A stretch of DNA of 7,161 nucleotides from assembly GCA_024691145.1 (NCBI GenBank), contig JAILNW010000209.1, positions 1 to 7,161 of the forward strand, written 5' to 3'. Below, piece by piece: positions 5,170 to 7,161 of this stretch (within the stretch, counting starts at the first letter, position 1; each line of letters starts with the position of its first letter). The notes beneath the pieces are model-generated. The model worked only from the letters and a program-made list of their open reading frames with translations. It made no database searches and was not told the origin of the DNA. The position numbers were made by a program, and so were the translations under genes. This stretch comes from Lachnospiraceae bacterium (GTDB taxonomy: Bacteria > Bacillota > Clostridia > Lachnospirales > Lachnospiraceae).

Positions 5170-6921
5170 ATGGATATTGAAGAAAACAAGATAACTGAAG
5201 AAATTACTGAAACTAAAGAAACTACTGAGGCAGACATTTCTGAAGAAAAGACTTCAGATAATGATACTGTTGAAAGCAATGATACTGAAAAAGTTGAAGT
5301 TCCTTCTGAAAAGAAGAAAAAGGGACATAAAGCTTTAGCTATAACCTTATCATTACTTGTTATAGGTGGTCTTGGTGTAGCTGGATTTATGCTAAAGGAC
5401 AAGTTTATAAAATCACCTGCTGAACCAAATATAGCTACAGAAGCACCTGCAGTTACTAAAGAAGCAAAGGCAACTGTGGCACCTACCGAGGAACCAACAC
5501 TTCCTCCGCTTAAGGAACTTCCTTTACCTGAACTTTCTGGTGGCTTAAGAGGCGAACTTGGTATAGATAAGAATATCAACGAAGAAGTTATAGATGAATA
5601 CCTTGGAAGATATGACTCTGTTTACAGGGATATGAGAATGCTTGAAGATCCTGGTAATTACGAGGCAATCGGTGGTGACAGATTCTTATCTGGATACGTT
5701 GATGGGTTTGAGGTTATACCTCTTCCTTATATTCTTCCTGTAAGCGGTCTTCCTGGAGAAGTCGGGGATACATATACTGGAACAACTTTATTTTATGATG
5801 ATAATGGAACATATGTTGCTAACTATAAAGAATCCATGGATATAATTGAAGAGATTTTCCCTAAGGATAAAATAATATTCCTTATGTGTGGTGGCGGCGG
5901 ATATGCCGGTATGACTAAAAACTTTTTAATTTCTCTTGGCTGGGACGAAACTAAGATTTATGTTGTTGGCGGATACTGGTATTATCATGGCGAGCATGAC
6001 ATTAAGGTAAAAAAAGAAGTTAATGGTGTTGTTACATATGATTTTGAAAATGTACCATATCATAATATAGATTTTGATATGTTAACAAAAACTTCGAATT
6101 ACAAAGCACCCTATGTTAAAGTAAGTGACATGAAACTAAATACAGAAAATACTACCATTGAAGAAGGCAACTCATTTCAATTAAGCTGTATCGTTTTACC
6201 TAATGAAGCTACTAATAAAGGTGTCACATGGAAATCAGATAATGAAACAGTTGCTACTGTAACTGATACAGGTTTAGTTAAAGCTATAAAAAGGGGGTAT
6301 GCCACCATCACTGTAAAATCAGATGATTGTGGACAGGAAAAGTACATTTATGTTGAAGTTAAGCGTAAAAAGCCTACTGACAAGGTAAAGCTTGATGATA
6401 TTTCATCAGAAGTCAAAGAATTTAATGCTAATGATCCAGCTGATATATATGCTGATTATTCTAAGATTGGTTATGATGATGAGGGAAATCGAAAAGAAGG
6501 TTATTTTGTAACACTCCCAAATGGTGATTTCACTTATACTGAATTGTATAATAAGGAAGCAGATGCATTAAACGCTGAAGCGGAAACAATGCTCTCAAAT
6601 CAGATTAATGTTTTTAACAAATTAGTAGATGATAAAAAGACTTTTGTTTTGTGTGTTGAGCATTACACTGATTGTGGTGATTCAGAAGATAAAGTTGCAA
6701 AATCAGCAAAGAAGATACTTAATGATAACAATATTGAATGTTTATTTACAACATCTGATAATTACCAGCTTTTTGATAATGCTAGTATAGATATTCGTGA
6801 TTCCTCTTCTATCTTCGTAATATCAAATGGCAAAGTATATGCTGCTGAAGATAAAAGCGTGGACTCCATGAGAGATGATGAAGAAATCATGAACTGGTTA
6901 AAGAATTATATCATATTTTAA
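5170..6921 (+). CDS. Membrane-anchored rhodanese-like, Big_2 and thioredoxin-like domain protein
   Basis: 583 residues; GAGGG (5157-5161) lies 8 nt before the ATG. Residues 1-47 are an acidic E/T/D-rich cytoplasmic tail; KKKKGHK (48-54) then precedes one membrane segment (55-75), predicting the rest outside. A Pro/Thr/Ala/Glu-rich linker spans 82-120. Residues 130-283 resemble a rhodanese domain: a FLMCGGGGYAGMTK active loop with Cys240, helix to SLGWDETKIYVVGGYW. The intact Cys allows persulfide chemistry, but activity is unproven. Residues 317-398 are a Big_2 (bacterial Ig-like) domain: VTWKSDNETVATVTDTGLV, then GYATITV. Residues 405-583 match the C-terminus of the upstream gene product: KLDDIS, FNKLVDDKKTFVLCVEHYTDCGDSE, KKILNDNN and EEIMNWLKNYI. 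Here the redox loop is CGDS (Cys502), a single-thiol form, whereas the paralogue has no Cys. The gene is co-transcribed with the upstream paralogue, and no terminator lies right after the stop; an IS66 end follows within 70 bp. It is probably an envelope thiol/sulfur-handling or adhesive protein; the substrate is unknown. Confidence 0.85.
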   Translation: MDIEENKITEEITETKETTEADISEEKTSDNDTVESNDTEKVEVPSEKKKKGHKALAITLSLLVIGGLGVAGFMLKDKFIKSPAEPNIATEAPAVTKEAKATVAPTEEPTLPPLKELPLPELSGGLRGELGIDKNINEEVIDEYLGRYDSVYRDMRMLEDPGNYEAIGGDRFLSGYVDGFEVIPLPYILPVSGLPGEVGDTYTGTTLFYDDNGTYVANYKESMDIIEEIFPKDKIIFLMCGGGGYAGMTKNFLISLGWDETKIYVVGGYWYYHGEHDIKVKKEVNGVVTYDFENVPYHNIDFDMLTKTSNYKAPYVKVSDMKLNTENTTIEEGNSFQLSCIVLPNEATNKGVTWKSDNETVATVTDTGLVKAIKRGYATITVKSDDCGQEKYIYVEVKRKKPTDKVKLDDISSEVKEFNANDPADIYADYSKIGYDDEGNRKEGYFVTLPNGDFTYTELYNKEADALNAEAETMLSNQINVFNKLVDDKKTFVLCVEHYTDCGDSEDKVAKSAKKILNDNNIECLFTTSDNYQLFDNASIDIRDSSSIFVISNGKVYAAEDKSVDSMRDDEEIMNWLKNYIIF

Positions 6922-6963
6922 TACCCATATATAACAGTAAAAGAGTGTTGCAATGATATGCCC

Positions 6964-6980
6964 CCTGTCAAGTAGACAGG
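6964..6980. repeat. Short palindrome between the operon and the IS66 end
   Basis: CCTGTC (6964-6969) and GACAGG (6975-6980) pair around AAGTA. No T run follows on the plus strand, and the minus strand continues into GGGGG, so it is not a normal terminator. It is the only G+C-rich patch in this spacer and may be a relic or boundary of mobile DNA. The remainder of 6922-6990 shows no gene. Confidence 0.5.
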
Positions 6981-6996
6981 TAAAATATCTGTAAGT

Positions 6997-7076
6997 GCTT
7001 CAAAAGATAGCGTTACTGACATTTAGCCATTCGTGTGGTATCATATCAGTAACCTATTTCTTGAAGCTTTTCTTTT
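6997..7076 (+). terminator. Long hairpin with T-rich tail inside the IS end
   Basis: 6997-7019 and 7046-7067 form an imperfect inverted repeat: GCTTCAA, ATAG and GTTACTGA pair exactly with their complements, interrupted by one 3-nt internal mismatch and one bulged C, around a 26-nt loop. On the plus strand TTTTCTTTT (7068-7076) follows directly, the layout of an intrinsic terminator for transcripts coming from the 4485-6921 operon. In the other direction no U run follows, so it is less likely to end the transposase mRNA efficiently. It overlaps the transposase stop codon. Confidence 0.55.
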
Positions 7077-7161
7077 GCTTCTGAACCAGATGACATCTCT
7101 CAGGTAATTTATCTGACCAAGGGAGAAGATCATCAATTAAATCTGGATGATTACAGAAATC
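7054..7161 (-). CDS. IS66-family transposase, C-terminal 35 residues (cut by window edge)
   Basis: The minus-strand frame open from the window edge ends at TAG (7056-7054). Its residues include HPDLIDDLLPWSDKLPERCH, which matches the characteristic C-terminal tail of IS66 transposases (a D-A-L-L-P-W-S-x-x-L-P-x-x-C pattern, in the IS66 C-terminal domain). It is followed by a basic tail, VQKQKKSFKK. The catalytic DDE core lies outside the window, so whether the copy is intact cannot be judged. The gene points toward the operon and converges with it. Confidence 0.75.
   Translation of the reverse strand, partial: DFCNHPDLIDDLLPWSDKLPERCHLVQKQKKSFKK

Larger units (their letters stand above)
6991..7161 (-). 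mobile_element. End of an IS66-family insertion sequence (continues beyond window)
   Basis: The element is recognised from the transposase C-terminus on the minus strand (7161-7054). IS66-family ends begin with GTAA and usually make 8-bp target duplications; GTAAGTGCTT at 6991 fits, with AAATATCT (6983-6990) as the candidate duplication. The other end is outside the window, so neither the inverted repeat nor the duplication can be confirmed. The boundary is an inference from the GTAA rule; family membership rests on the protein. Confidence 0.65.

Noticed and set aside
5148..5579. 143-residue open frame on the minus strand opposite the start of the rhodanese-domain gene
   Set aside because: It is a Ser/Val-rich, low-complexity mirror of the acidic Glu/Thr-rich tail and linker, has no good ribosome binding site and overlaps a well-supported gene.
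6964..6980. Palindrome as the operon's terminator
   Set aside because: The stem is only 6 bp and TAAAATATCT, not a T run, follows it on the plus strand.

Overview
The window is A+T-rich DNA with strong AGGAGG-type ribosome binding sites, A/T-biased codons, Lys/Glu/Asn-rich proteins and family matches that all point to an anaerobic Gram-positive bacterium of the Clostridia. It is most like a starch-using gut or rumen member of the Lachnospiraceae; the genus cannot be fixed from sequence reading alone.

Layout: (i) 1-73, minus strand, the first 24 codons of a Lys-rich protein running off the left edge, with its own ribosome binding site and -10 box. (ii) 148-182, an intrinsic terminator for the large gene to its right. 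(iii) 203-4066, minus strand, a 1287-residue secreted papain-like (C1) cysteine peptidase followed by one CBM25-type starch-binding module, five beta-sandwich repeats and two more CBM25-type modules. (iv) 4067-4484, a very A+T-rich divergent intergenic region with a promoter facing each way and a 19-bp near-perfect hairpin in the middle. (v) 4485-5129 and 5170-6921, plus strand, a two-gene operon of membrane-anchored proteins that share the same membrane segment and the same C-terminal thioredoxin-like domain; the second also carries a rhodanese-like and a Big_2 (Ig-like) domain. (vi) 6922-7161, the end of an IS66-family insertion sequence: a GTAA terminus near 6991, the 3' end of the transposase gene on the minus strand, and a long hairpin spanning the transposase stop codon.

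How the genes may work together: the peptidase should be exported and held on starch or another alpha-glucan by its three CBM25 modules. The divergent operon encodes envelope proteins whose domains (rhodanese, Big_2, thioredoxin-like without a CXXC pair) suggest extracytoplasmic sulfur or thiol handling, or a purely structural role. A shared control region hints at, but does not prove, a link between the two units; a cysteine peptidase would need its thiol kept reduced, which is one speculative connection. The IS66 copy lies immediately downstream of the operon and may have separated it from its original terminator or from further genes.
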